Part shown: positions 16,757-28,985 of the stretch, in pieces | Position numbering within the stretch: position 1 is the stretch's first letter | Layout of the letters: each line of letters starts with the position of its first letter | NCBI GenBank assembly: GCA_016869535.1 | Contig: VGDX01000001.1 | Location: 335,308 to 399,307, forward strand | Direction: 5' to 3' | DNA from: Alphaproteobacteria bacterium | GTDB taxonomy: Bacteria > Pseudomonadota > Alphaproteobacteria > Rhizobiales > Methyloligellaceae | Length of the DNA stretch: 64,000 nt | Program-made: the position numbers and the translations under genes | The notes under the pieces: generated by a model | What the model was told of the DNA's origin: nothing | The model's input: the letters and a program-made list of their open reading frames with translations, nothing else | The model's database searches: none

Positions 16757-16993
16757 ATGACCAAGATCAAGTCAAATCAACGGTTTCCGCACCTGCTGAT
16801 CACCAGCACGATCGGAACCACCCTGATAAGCATTGCGGCGGCCTGGATCGTAACGTCAGCCACCTTGGCCCCTCTGGGAACTTCACCCGAGGCAGAAACT
16901 GCACCTCAAACAAGGTCCTATGATGCATCACAATCGTCTCGTCCCCGCTTTCGCTTATCGCCCATCCCCGCCGGTGCCGATTGGACTGCTTGA
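16757..16993 (+). CDS. 78-residue single-helix membrane protein, second of a tandem pair
   Basis: GGAGG lies 8 nt before the ATG chosen. The first 40 residues repeat the pattern of the preceding protein (RFPHLLITSTIGTTLISIAA then AWIVTSATLAPL), giving one membrane helix; a hydrophilic, Pro/Ser-rich tail of about 35 residues follows. The pair is 43 bp apart, reads as a tandem duplication, and is closed by a strong terminator. Function unknown. Confidence 0.6.
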   Translation: MTKIKSNQRFPHLLITSTIGTTLISIAAAWIVTSATLAPLGTSPEAETAPQTRSYDASQSSRPRFRLSPIPAGADWTA

Positions 16994-17018
16994 AACAGCC
17001 CGCAATCCGGCCCGACCA

Positions 17019-17055
17019 AAAGAGCCCGCCAAATATCAGGGGGGCTCTTTTCTTA
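17019..17055 (+). terminator. intrinsic terminator after the small membrane-protein pair
   Basis: AAAAGAGCCC (17019-17028) pairs perfectly with GGGCTCTTTT (17042-17051), followed by CTTAGGTTTT. It ends the short operon of the two small membrane proteins. Confidence 0.85.
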
Positions 17056-17109
17056 GGTTTTCCCACTACTTTTCGCCGCGCGGCGGATACGCCCCCGCGT
17101 CAAGATGTC

Positions 17110-17167
17110 GTTGCAGTGCAACATAGAATCACCATCTCTTATTGCGATGCAGCATTAAGATGCAGCA
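17110..17167. promoter_or_regulatory. TGCA-rich palindrome and direct repeats before phaZ (possible PhaR sites)
   Basis: GTTGCAGTGCAAC (17110-17122) is a perfect 13-bp palindrome, and GATGCAGCA is repeated at 17146-17154 and 17159-17167, ending 16 bp before the PHB depolymerase start. PhaR, the PHB-responsive repressor of alphaproteobacteria, binds TGC-rich inverted sites, so PhaR control is a reasonable inference; phaR itself is not in the window. Confidence 0.4.
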
Positions 17168-17183
17168 ATTGCGAGGGAGATGA

Positions 17184-18455
17184 ATGCTCTATCACCTGTA
17201 TGAGCTGAATTACGCCGCCCTGGGCCCTGCCCGGGCCACGGCCGACGCTTACCGGCTCCTCTTCCGCAATCCGCTGAATCCGGCCGCACACACCCCCTTA
17301 GGCCGCACGGCCTCGGCGGCGCTTGAGTTGTTCGAGCGCAGTACGCGCCGCTACCGCAAGCCCGATTGGGACATTGAGACGACCGATGTGGACGGTCGCG
17401 AGGTGGCTGTGCGCGAGCGTGTGTTGGTCAAGAAGCCTTTCTGCCATCTCGTTCATTTCGAGCGCGACCTGCCCGCGCGCCAACGGCGCAAAGACGCCAA
17501 GCTCCTGCTCGTGGCGCCGCTAGCCGGCCACTACCCCACGCTCTTGCGTGGCACGGTGCGCGATCTCCTGCCCCATTACGAGGTTTATGTCACCGAGTGG
17601 CAAGATGCGCGTTTCGTGCCGCGCGGCGAAGGGCTCTTCGGCCTTGATGACTATATCGACTACGTCATCGAATTCCTGCGAATGTTCCGCGGTGACGTGC
17701 ATGTCATGGCCGTATGTCAGCCGACAGTTCCTGTCTTTGCCGCGGTCGCGTTGATGGAGGCAAGTGGCGACCGTGACGTGCCGAGATCCATGATCCTCAT
17801 GGCCGGTCCGATCGACACGCGCAAGAACCCGACCGCGGTCAACCGTTTCGCCGAGACCAAGCCGCTCAGCTGGTTCAGCAACAACGCCATCACCCAGGTG
17901 CCCTGGCCTTATCCGGGCATGATGCGCCTCGTCTATCCGGGCTTCCTCCAACTCTCGGGCTTCATGGGCATGAATATCGACCGTCACCTCACCGCGCATC
18001 GCAACCTGTTCCACAATCTGGTGCGGGGCGACGGCGACTCGGCCGATAAGCATCGCGACTTCTACGACGAGTTCCTGGCAGTGATGGACCTGACCGCCGA
18101 TTATTATCTTCAAACCATCGAGACCGTATTCCTGGAGCACAAGCTGCCGCGAGGCCTGATGGTCCATCGCAATACCAAGATCGACCCGAGCAAGATCAAG
18201 CGCGTGGCACTCATGACGGTGGAAGGCGAGAAGGACGATATTTCCGGCATCGGTCAGACCGAGGCTGCACATGCTCTAAGCATCAATCTCCCCGAGGAGC
18301 TTCGCGAGCACCATGTGCAGCCGGGCGTCGGCCATTACGGCGTGTTTAACGGCTCGCGCTTCCGCGCCGAGATCGTGCCGAAGATACGCGTCTTTACCGA
18401 GGCGCATGAGCCCTTCAAAGGCGTGCTGGCCAGAGCGTTCAGCCTTACCGGTTAG
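17184..18455 (+). CDS. phaZ: intracellular polyhydroxyalkanoate depolymerase PhaZ
   Basis: Mobilises stored PHB inside the cell. The 423-residue protein has no signal peptide, and the nucleophile motif is AVCQPTVP with Cys in place of Ser, the mark of intracellular PhaZ of the Ralstonia/Rhizobium type. GVGHYGVFNG near residue 390 carries the catalytic His. GAGGGAGAT lies just before the ATG. TGCA-rich repeats upstream may bind PhaR. No other PHB genes lie nearby. Confidence 0.93.
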   Translation: MLYHLYELNYAALGPARATADAYRLLFRNPLNPAAHTPLGRTASAALELFERSTRRYRKPDWDIETTDVDGREVAVRERVLVKKPFCHLVHFERDLPARQRRKDAKLLLVAPLAGHYPTLLRGTVRDLLPHYEVYVTEWQDARFVPRGEGLFGLDDYIDYVIEFLRMFRGDVHVMAVCQPTVPVFAAVALMEASGDRDVPRSMILMAGPIDTRKNPTAVNRFAETKPLSWFSNNAITQVPWPYPGMMRLVYPGFLQLSGFMGMNIDRHLTAHRNLFHNLVRGDGDSADKHRDFYDEFLAVMDLTADYYLQTIETVFLEHKLPRGLMVHRNTKIDPSKIKRVALMTVEGEKDDISGIGQTEAAHALSINLPEELREHHVQPGVGHYGVFNGSRFRAEIVPKIRVFTEAHEPFKGVLARAFSLTG

Positions 18456-18527
18456 ATCGCAAAAGCGTTTCCGGCAAATGCCTATGTTACTGTTCCGCCG
18501 ATTCGTAAGGCGGGCGACAGGAACGAT

Positions 18528-19313
18528 ATGCTCAAGCGGCTCAAACGCAGGCGCGGCGAAAGCATCGAAGTCGAGATCGACGGTCTCGAGATGCCGTTGT
18601 TATTGCGGCGAAACCCCCGCGCGCGACGTCTGAGCCTACAAGTGAGTGAAACGCGGCGCGGTGCCGTGCTCACCGTGCCGCTCTATTCGAGTTATGCCGA
18701 AGCCGACGAGTTTCTGTCGCGGCATCTCACCTGGCTAAAGAAACGCCTTGCCGGCCTGGGCAAGGCCGTGCGGTTTGCCCCCGGTGCCATAGTGCCCATA
18801 CGGGGTGATGCCCACGAGATTCGCTTCGTCGGAGCGCAACGCGGCCTGGTGTGGATCGAAACCGCGGAGGATGCACAGGCATCGTTCACCTGGCCGGATA
18901 CGGCAAATTTGCCAGCCGGGAGCTTGCCGCTACTCTGCGTGGCAGGTGAGGAGAATCATGCGCCGCGTCGTTTGCTCGATTGGCTGAAACGCCAGGCACA
19001 TGCCGATCTCAAACTATGCGTCGACCGGCATGCGAACCGACTCGGTCTGCAGCCTAAGCGTATCGTCGTGCGCGACCAAACCTCGCGTTGGGGCTCATGC
19101 TCGGCGACGGGCGCCTTGTCCTTTTCGTGGCGACTCGTGCTCGCGCCGCCATACGTTCTCGATTATCTCGCCGCGCATGAAGTCGCGCATCTTGCGCACA
19201 TGAATCATGGGCCGCGCTTCTGGGCAACGGTCAGGCGCACCATGCCTGAGCACGAGACGGCGCGGGTGTGGCTGCGCAAGCATGGCGCCAGCCTGCATTG
19301 CTACGGTGCTTAA
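18528..19313 (+). CDS. YgjP/M48-like zinc metallopeptidase domain protein
   Basis: A 261-residue protein of the DUF45/YgjP family. The zinc motif HEVAHLAHMNHG is present near residue 218, preceded by the family block SRWGSCSATGALSFSWRL. The last conserved His/Glu region follows. Soluble, no signal peptide. Members resemble SprT/WLM proteases; the substrate is unknown. It converges with the penicillin-binding protein gene with one base between the stops. Confidence 0.85.
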   Translation: MLKRLKRRRGESIEVEIDGLEMPLLLRRNPRARRLSLQVSETRRGAVLTVPLYSSYAEADEFLSRHLTWLKKRLAGLGKAVRFAPGAIVPIRGDAHEIRFVGAQRGLVWIETAEDAQASFTWPDTANLPAGSLPLLCVAGEENHAPRRLLDWLKRQAHADLKLCVDRHANRLGLQPKRIVVRDQTSRWGSCSATGALSFSWRLVLAPPYVLDYLAAHEVAHLAHMNHGPRFWATVRRTMPEHETARVWLRKHGASLHCYGA

Positions 19314-19314
19314 A

Positions 19315-21345
19315 TCAGCCGCCGAAAAAACTAAAGATACGGCGGATGAGTGGGCGCTCTGCCGTGCGTTGCGCGGGAGAATCGTTCCACGGCAGCCGGG
19401 CGATGGCATCGTAGGATCCGCGCGTACCCGGCAGGGCAAGCGGTGTCTTGTCGGCGTGGGCCTGCACCATAATGTCGTGCCATAGCTGTGCGGGCAGAGA
19501 GCCGCCGGTTACCTTGCGCATGGGCTTATTGTCGTCATTGCCGATCCATACGCCTGTGACGTAATGGGCGGTGTAGCCGACGAACCAGGCATCGCGCGAG
19601 GCCTGCGTCGTGCCGGTCTTGCCGGCAGCGACGTGAGCCGGTATCGCGGCGCGCTTGCCCGTGCCGCGGACGAGCGCCGAATTCAACATGTCGTTCATGG
19701 CGCCGACATGCGCGGATGCCACCACCTGGCCCGGTGCACGCGGCTTACGCGCATAAACCACTTTGCCGTCGCTTGTGCGAATGCGCGTGATGATATGCGG
19801 CATGGCCTTTTGGCCGCCATTGGCGAACGGCACATAGGCGCCGGTCAATTCGAGCAGCGTGACTTCGGCGGTGCCGAGCGCAAGCGAAGGGTTGTGATGC
19901 AGCGCCGACTGGATGCCGAGCCGGTGCGCCGTGTGCGCCACGCGCGAAGGACCCACCGCGGCCGCGACCTTGGCGGCCACGGTGTTGAGCGAATGCGTCA
20001 GGCCTTCGCGCAGGCTTACTTCGCCCCGATAGGTGCCGGTATAATTGCGGGGCGACCAACCGGCGATGGTGGTCGGCCCATCGATGGCGCGCGAGTTGGG
20101 CGAGTAGCCGGCTTCGAGCGCGGCGAGATAGACGAACGGCTTGAAGGCCGAGCCTGGCTGGCGCAGAGCCTTGATCGCCCGGTCGAAGGGACTTGCCTGG
20201 TAGGAACGGCCGCCAACCACCGCCTTAACGCCGCCGTACGGATCGAGCACGACCACAGCGCCTTCTTCCGCCGCCGATTTCTGACCCTCTCTATCGAGAA
20301 GCTGACGCAGCGCTTTTTGTGCGTTGCGCTGTAGCCCGGTATCGATGGTGGTGTCGACGATCAGATCGCCGTGGTTCTCGCCAACGAACTCCGGCAGAAG
20401 CTCCGCGACCCAATCGACTGCATAAGGATAACCGGTATCGTCTCCCTTGGCGACGAGGCCGAGCGGCTGCGCGGAGGCCACGCGCGCTTGCGCCTCTTCG
20501 ATGAAACCGGCATCGACCATGCGGTCGAGGACCTCGGTAATGCGGCCATTGGCGAGCTTTACGCTACGCCGCGGCGTATAGCGCGACGGTGCCTTGAGCA
20601 GTCCTGCGAGTAACGCGGCTTGGGGAAGGGTGAGGTCGCGCGCGGGCTTGCCGAAATAATGCCGCGCCGCGGCTTCCGCGCCGTAGGCGCCACCGCCGAA
20701 ATAGACACGATTGAGATAGAGCTCGAGGATCTCATCCTTGGAGAAGCGCCGTTCGAGCCACACAGCATAGATCAGCTCTTCGAGCTTGCGCGCGATGGTG
20801 CGCTCAGGCTTGAGAAACAAATTCTTGGCGAGCTGCTGGGTGATGGTCGAGCCACCTTCGACCACGGCGCCCTCTTGCGTGTTGCGGATGCCGGCGCGAA
20901 TGAGGCCGAGTGGGTCGATGCCCATATGCCAATAGAAGCGGCGATCCTCGGTGGCAAGTACGGCATTGACGAGATGGGGCGACAGCGCATCGAGGGACAT
21001 ATGGCCGCGACGGAAGCCACGTTCGGCGAGAATGGTGCCGTCGGCGGCGCGCACTGTGACGTTGGGCGGCCGTGTGTCGAGCATGGGATCGGGCAGGCGG
21101 GCGATGAAAATTGCCAGTGCGATTCCACCGATGATCGCGAGGCTAAGAGAGGCGAACAGCGTGTAACGGACAGTGCCAACCAGAACTGGATGCCGGGCAA
21201 TTGCGCGCCTCAGCCGGTTAAGCCGTTTCCTGAGGCGTGAGGTTGGCCGGCGGCGTCGCGGTGAGGCTTGCCGGGCGCCAGCTATAGGCCGAGCGCGCTT
21301 CGGCTTGGCGCCACCAGGCCTGCTGCTTCCCCGCGCACTCTGCAT
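19315..21345 (-). CDS. class A penicillin-binding protein (transglycosylase/transpeptidase)
   Basis: A bifunctional peptidoglycan synthase of 676 residues. After a basic cytoplasmic tail rich in Arg and one membrane helix (residues 58-82) comes the GT51 glycosyltransferase (catalytic E133 in ATEDRRFYWH; GGSTITQQLAKNL) and the transpeptidase with SxxK in GSAFKPF and KTGTT. The PBP1A OB-fold insertion is not evident, so it is nearer to the shorter PBP1A/PBP2D types common in alphaproteobacteria. The stop lies one base from the converging metallopeptidase gene. Confidence 0.92.
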   Translation of the reverse strand: MQSARGSSRPGGAKPKRARPIAGARQASPRRRRPTSRLRKRLNRLRRAIARHPVLVGTVRYTLFASLSLAIIGGIALAIFIARLPDPMLDTRPPNVTVRAADGTILAERGFRRGHMSLDALSPHLVNAVLATEDRRFYWHMGIDPLGLIRAGIRNTQEGAVVEGGSTITQQLAKNLFLKPERTIARKLEELIYAVWLERRFSKDEILELYLNRVYFGGGAYGAEAAARHYFGKPARDLTLPQAALLAGLLKAPSRYTPRRSVKLANGRITEVLDRMVDAGFIEEAQARVASAQPLGLVAKGDDTGYPYAVDWVAELLPEFVGENHGDLIVDTTIDTGLQRNAQKALRQLLDREGQKSAAEEGAVVVLDPYGGVKAVVGGRSYQASPFDRAIKALRQPGSAFKPFVYLAALEAGYSPNSRAIDGPTTIAGWSPRNYTGTYRGEVSLREGLTHSLNTVAAKVAAAVGPSRVAHTAHRLGIQSALHHNPSLALGTAEVTLLELTGAYVPFANGGQKAMPHIITRIRTSDGKVVYARKPRAPGQVVASAHVGAMNDMLNSALVRGTGKRAAIPAHVAAGKTGTTQASRDAWFVGYTAHYVTGVWIGNDDNKPMRKVTGGSLPAQLWHDIMVQAHADKTPLALPGTRGSYDAIARLPWNDSPAQRTAERPLIRRIFSFFGG

Positions 21346-21428
21346 GGATTTGCGCCCCTTCGACCCGCGTCAAAGACAAGCTAGGCGCTCAGCCTTGCCA
21401 CAGCGTTAAGGAACGGGAAAAGCCCACC

Positions 21429-25112
<3,684 letters not shown>

Positions 25113-25116
<4 letters not shown>

Positions 25117-26231
25117 ACCCGCATCGGCATAAGGACATAGAGGGCGGTGGCGTCCTTCACGTCGCGCACCATGGTGGGGGAGCCCGGGTCGGCGAGCTGA
25201 AACTCGGCAGTACCGCTTTCGAGCTGCTGCGAGATGTCGAGCAGATAGCGAGCATTGAAGCCGATTTCCAGCGGATCGAAAGCATAATCGACGGCGAGTT
25301 CCTCGGTGGCGCTGCCGCTATCGGGGTTGTTGACCGACAGAATGAGCTTGCCGCTGTCAAGGCTGAGCTTCACCGCGCGCCCCTTGTCGCTCGACAGCGT
25401 GGAAACACGGTCCACGGCCTGAGCGAAGGCTGTGTTATCGACCTCCATGCGCTTATCGTTGCCTTGCGGGATAACACGTTCATAGTCGGGGAAGGTACCG
25501 TCGATCAGCTTCGAGGTCAGCACGACACGGCCGGAAGAAACGCGAATCTTGGACGGCGACAATTCGATACGCACCTCGCCGTCGGCATCCTCCACGAGCT
25601 TGGCAAGCTCGAGCACGGTCTTGCGGGGCACGATGACACCCGGCATGCCCTTGGCGCCCGAAGGAAGCGGCAATTCGACTTGGGCGAGACGATGCCCGTC
25701 TGTGGCGACAGCCCTGAGGGTAGGCTTGCCGCCGCTTTCCGTGGCATGGACATAGATGCCGTTCAGGTAATAACGGGTCTCCTCGGTGGAGATGGCGAAC
25801 CGCGTCTTATCAATCAGGCGTTTCAAATCGGCGGCTGACATGGTGAAGCTGTGGCCGAGATCGTCGACGCTGAGCGCCGGGAAGTCGTCCGACGGCAGGG
25901 TCTGAAGCGAGAATTGCGCGGGACCGCTGGTGATGGTTAGCCGGCCTTGCTCGCCGTCATGAACGAGCTCGATATCGTTCCCTTCAGGAAGCTTGCGCAC
26001 GATGTCATAGAGCATGTGGGCAGGCACGGTGGTGGCGGCTTCCCCTTTGCTTTTGCAGGAGACTGTTTCCACAACCTCCATGTCGAGATCGGTGGCCGTG
26101 AGCTTCAGCTCATTCTTGGCCGCAGCGAGCAGCGCATTGGAGAGAATGGGAATGGTGTTGCGCCGTTCCACCACGCTCGCCACATGGGCGAGCGCCTTGG
26201 CCAAGCTCGGTTTGTCAATGCTAAGACGCAT
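25113..26231 (-). CDS. dnaN: DNA polymerase III sliding clamp (beta subunit)
   Basis: Ring-shaped processivity clamp, 372 residues, the standard family length, with the three-domain pattern (RLSIDKPSLAKALAHVASVVERRNTIPILSN split at the start; ATDGHRLA in the middle; VYVLMPMR-like end ALYVLMPMRV). A GTG four codons upstream is also in frame, but the ATG gives the canonical start. recF overlaps its stop. Its leader carries overlapping hairpins (separate entry). Confidence 0.98.
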
Positions 26232-26272
26232 AAGTGACCGCACCCTCGAATTTGCCGCTTGCCGCCGGTAGG

Positions 26273-26302
26273 TTCGGCCATGGCCGAAGCGCCAGGCTTC
26301 GG
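26273..26302 (-). promoter_or_regulatory. overlapping alternative hairpins in the dnaN leader
   Basis: TTCGGCCATGGCCGAA (26273-26288) is a perfect 16-bp palindrome. It overlaps CCGAAGC-GCCAG-GCTTCGG (26284-26302), a perfect 7-bp stem. The two structures share five bases and cannot form together. An AT-rich stretch at 26314-26321, which reads TATTTTAT on the minus strand, may be the -10 region just upstream, placing both in the 5' leader. Confidence 0.45.
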
Positions 26303-26386
26303 TCCAGACCCCCTATAAAATACGCGCTGGGAAGCGAAGAACCGCCCAAACTTGACCCGAACTGGGCCGAATTTGCAAGAGCGGGT

Positions 26387-26417
26387 GGGGGACGCCTCGG
26401 CCTTAGGCCAAGCCCCC
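26387..26417 (-). other. strong GC hairpin after dnaA
   Basis: Between dnaA and dnaN, GGGGG-x-x-GCCTCGGCC (26387-26402) can fold back on GGCCAAGCCCCC (26406-26417) around TTA. No U-run follows on the minus strand, so it may pause transcription or be a transcript-end stabiliser rather than an efficient terminator. Confidence 0.4.
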
Positions 26418-26432
26418 AACCCGTCCCTCCCC

Positions 26433-27854
26433 CTAGTCGCGCAGCAGGCGCTTCAGAAGCTCGATCTCCTCGCGGAGCTGGTTGTCGTCGTTCATCAATT
26501 GCTCGATCTTGCGGATGGCGTGCAGCACCGTGGTGTGATCGCGGTTGCCGAATCGCCGGCCGATCTCCGGCAGCGAGCGTGAGGTCAGCAACTTTGCGAG
26601 ATACATGCCGATCTGGCGCGGCCGCACGATCGAACGATTCCGCCGTCCCGAAAGCAGATCGCCACGGTTGACGCCGTAATGCTTCGACACGGTGCGCAGG
26701 ATGTCATCGATGCGCACGCGCCGAGGCTCTGCCCCGCGCATGAGATCGCGCACGATCTGCTCGGCCGTTTCTATGGTCACCGGCTCGTCGGTGAGCTGGT
26801 AACTCGCGCGCAACCGGTGAACGGCGCCTTCGAGCTCGCGCCCGCTCTCGGTCAGGCGCTCGGCGAGGAAGGCCAGCACGATATCGGAGACTTCGAGCCC
26901 CTTGGTGTCGCTACAGGCTTCCTGCGCCCGCCTATCCAGGATCTTGCGGCGAAGCTCGTAATCCATGGCGCCGATCTCGGCCACGAGACCGCCGCCGAGA
27001 CGGGAACGCATGCGCATGTCGAGCTTGTCGAGTTGGGTCGGCGCGCGATCCGCCGCCACCACCACTTGGCGTCCGCCGTCGATCAGCGAATTCAGCGTGT
27101 GGCAAAACTCCTGCTGGATGGTCGGTCCTTGCAGAAACTCCATGTCATCGATCAGGAGAATGTCGATTTTGCGGAGCTTCTCCTTGAAGGCGAGCGCATC
27201 GCGCGCGCGAAGCGCCTGAACGAAGCCCGACATGAAGCGCTCGGCAGTGAGATAGAGCACTTCGGCTTCGGGCTTGCGCTGCTTCACGTCCCAAGAGATG
27301 GCATGTAGCAGATGGGTTTTGCCGAGCCCAACATTTCCATGGAGAAACAATGGGTTGAAGAGTGGCTGCGGACTCGAGAAGGCGACAGCGACTTCTTGTG
27401 CTGCCGCATGTGCCAACCGGTTCGAGACACCAACCAGGAAGCTCGCAAAGGTCAATCGTGGATCGAGCGGCGAACCTTCAAACCCGCCATAGCCGGTTCG
27501 AAGTGGCAAGGGCAGGGATGGTGCCTCAGCTGCGTACAGCGGCTGCACCGGACGCTGTCGCTGCTCCTTAGGTGCCTCGACGCCGAAATGCGGCTGCCTG
27601 ACCTTGAACTCGATGCGTTCGACCGGCGGCCATTCAGCACGCGCCAGCCTCAACACAACATCATAATAGTGCGACCTGAGCCAGTTGCGGAGGAAGCGTG
27701 TGGCAACGGTAAGGTGGAGGTCTTCACCCTCCACCTTTTCGAGTTCCACCCCCCGAAACCAACTGGCGAAAACATCCTCTCCCAACTCGCCGCGTAGCCG
27801 GCTCTTGATCCTCGCCCAAGCTTCGCTTGGGGCGCCTTGTTCTTGCTGTGCCAC
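26433..27854 (-). CDS. dnaA: chromosomal replication initiator DnaA
   Basis: Initiator ATPase of 473 residues from the chosen GTG. Domain I starts WARIKSRLRGELGEDVFASWF (split); AAA+ motifs are HGNVGLGKTHLLHA and ILLIDDMEFLQG; domain IV has the box-binding signature with FGNRDHTTVLHAIRKI. The GTG is preceded by a purine run (GGGAAAGAGAAAG); a second GTG 48 nt upstream is in frame but would add 16 residues unlike the family. It heads the dnaA-dnaN-recF-gyrB series. Confidence 0.97.
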   Translation of the reverse strand: MAQQEQGAPSEAWARIKSRLRGELGEDVFASWFRGVELEKVEGEDLHLTVATRFLRNWLRSHYYDVVLRLARAEWPPVERIEFKVRQPHFGVEAPKEQRQRPVQPLYAAEAPSLPLPLRTGYGGFEGSPLDPRLTFASFLVGVSNRLAHAAAQEVAVAFSSPQPLFNPLFLHGNVGLGKTHLLHAISWDVKQRKPEAEVLYLTAERFMSGFVQALRARDALAFKEKLRKIDILLIDDMEFLQGPTIQQEFCHTLNSLIDGGRQVVVAADRAPTQLDKLDMRMRSRLGGGLVAEIGAMDYELRRKILDRRAQEACSDTKGLEVSDIVLAFLAERLTESGRELEGAVHRLRASYQLTDEPVTIETAEQIVRDLMRGAEPRRVRIDDILRTVSKHYGVNRGDLLSGRRNRSIVRPRQIGMYLAKLLTSRSLPEIGRRFGNRDHTTVLHAIRKIEQLMNDDNQLREEIELLKRLLRD

Positions 27855-27970
27855 AATTCTTTCTCTTTCCCATTCGATCGTTCGCGCCGTTACGCACCGC
27901 ACGCCTCACACTCAAGCAGTCAACAAATTCGACGCGGACAGTCATGTCCGTTCCCTACGGCCTATTTGCC

Positions 27971-28417
27971 TTAGCTTTGCTGCCAAGGCAGACCTGCCGC
28001 CTTCCACCCATCAACTGAGCCGCGATGCCTCTCGTCGTCGAGCGGTCCTTCAAACCCACTAGCGACGTTGTGACATTTGCGGAATCCTGCTTCTGCCATC
28101 GCCTTGGCCGCAGCCAAGCTTCTCGTTCCCGAGCGACAAATGAAGAAGAGATCATCCTCCATCTGGACGCCTAATGCCTTGAGTTCGCCGGCAAGACGCT
28201 CGACGAAACGCGGATCGATGGTCTGGTCGGGAAAGGCCTGCCACTCGACGAGGACAGCCCGCTTACCGACCGGTCCGAGGTCCGGAATACCCACATAGGT
28301 CCACTCCGCGCGCGTACGCACATCGACGAGCTGCGAGCGGGGGCTGGACGTGAGGCCTTTCCAGGCCGTTTCCACGTCGACCGCATCGACCACCATTTCG
28401 TCGTTTTGAGCGCCCAA
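27971..28417 (-). CDS. rhodanese-domain protein
   Basis: A single-domain rhodanese of 148 residues (LVDVRTRAEWTYVGIPDL near 30-47; active loop ICRSGTRS with the persulfide Cys). Probable sulfurtransferase of unknown acceptor. The start is TTG with GGAGG about 10 nt upstream; the ribosome site lies within GGAGGAAACCTCC, which is self-complementary and could limit translation. An in-frame ATG seven codons later has no ribosome site. Confidence 0.85.
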   Translation of the reverse strand: MGAQNDEMVVDAVDVETAWKGLTSSPRSQLVDVRTRAEWTYVGIPDLGPVGKRAVLVEWQAFPDQTIDPRFVERLAGELKALGVQMEDDLFFICRSGTRSLAAAKAMAEAGFRKCHNVASGFEGPLDDERHRGSVDGWKAAGLPWQQS

Positions 28418-28985
28418 ATGGAGGTTTCCTCCCCGACAAAAAGAGAATTACGTAAGAACAAATTTGGCGCTGACTACTATTGGTGGGGGCCTTGCCCTCG
28501 CTTAGACCATGCCCAACCACAGGTTACGCATTAGCTTTCCACAGAATTTCCACCACTTTACACAGAGAGACAAAGAAAACCCGTCCCGGCAATCGCCAGG
28601 CACAAGCTACTCAATTGTAAAGAGGTGAATACCCCGTTCGGATGATTAGACTATACACACGGGGCTAGTGCTGATCAAGTTAGGTGGCTTGCCAAATTAC
28701 GCCGGAAAGCGCGGTAATCAGAGCATTCAGCAGCGATGCGCAAGCCTCTGTCCCGCTTGCTTGAATCGCGCGCAGACGAGCCTCGATGCAGGCGGAAAGC
28801 CGCAGAATTTTGCGCTTTGTGACGGTGCGATTTTTTTTGCGAGGGCCTGTTAAGAAGTCTGCCGCGCTGCCCCGCTGCATCAAGGTTGAGGCCAAGCAGT
28901 TGAAATATTCGTCGAATTGACATGCGCCGCGCAATCAGGCGCGCGACCTCTGTTGCCATTACGCAACAGAGCGGTTTTTTTTGTG
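28418..28985. other. 568-bp noncoding region with DnaA-box-like sites; possible origin or small RNA
   Basis: No convincing gene is seen on either strand between the rhodanese and rpsT. It contains near-matches to the DnaA box TTATCCACA: CTTTCCACA (28535-28543), CTTTACACA (28556-28564) and CTATACACA (28651-28659), the last in the loop of CCCCGT/ACGGGG (28632-28664), amid relatively AT-rich sequence. An orphan plus-strand terminator closes the region. Each box differs from consensus at two or three bases, so an origin assignment is tentative. Confidence 0.3.
28948..28982 (+). terminator. strong plus-strand intrinsic terminator with no gene before it
   Basis: CTCTGTTGC (28948-28956), loop CATTAC, GCAACAGAG (28963-28971), then CGG and eight T (28975-28982). 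The U-run is only on the plus strand, while rpsT, 4 nt beyond, is on the minus strand. It therefore ends an unannotated plus-strand transcript coming from the noncoding region, or stops readthrough toward rpsT. Confidence 0.75.

Noticed and set aside
28675..28959. Minus-strand frames of 84 and 94 codons and a plus-strand frame of 61 codons in the rpsT-rhodanese gap
   Set aside because: No good ribosome sites, overlapping each other in different frames, no recognisable motif; treated as noncoding.
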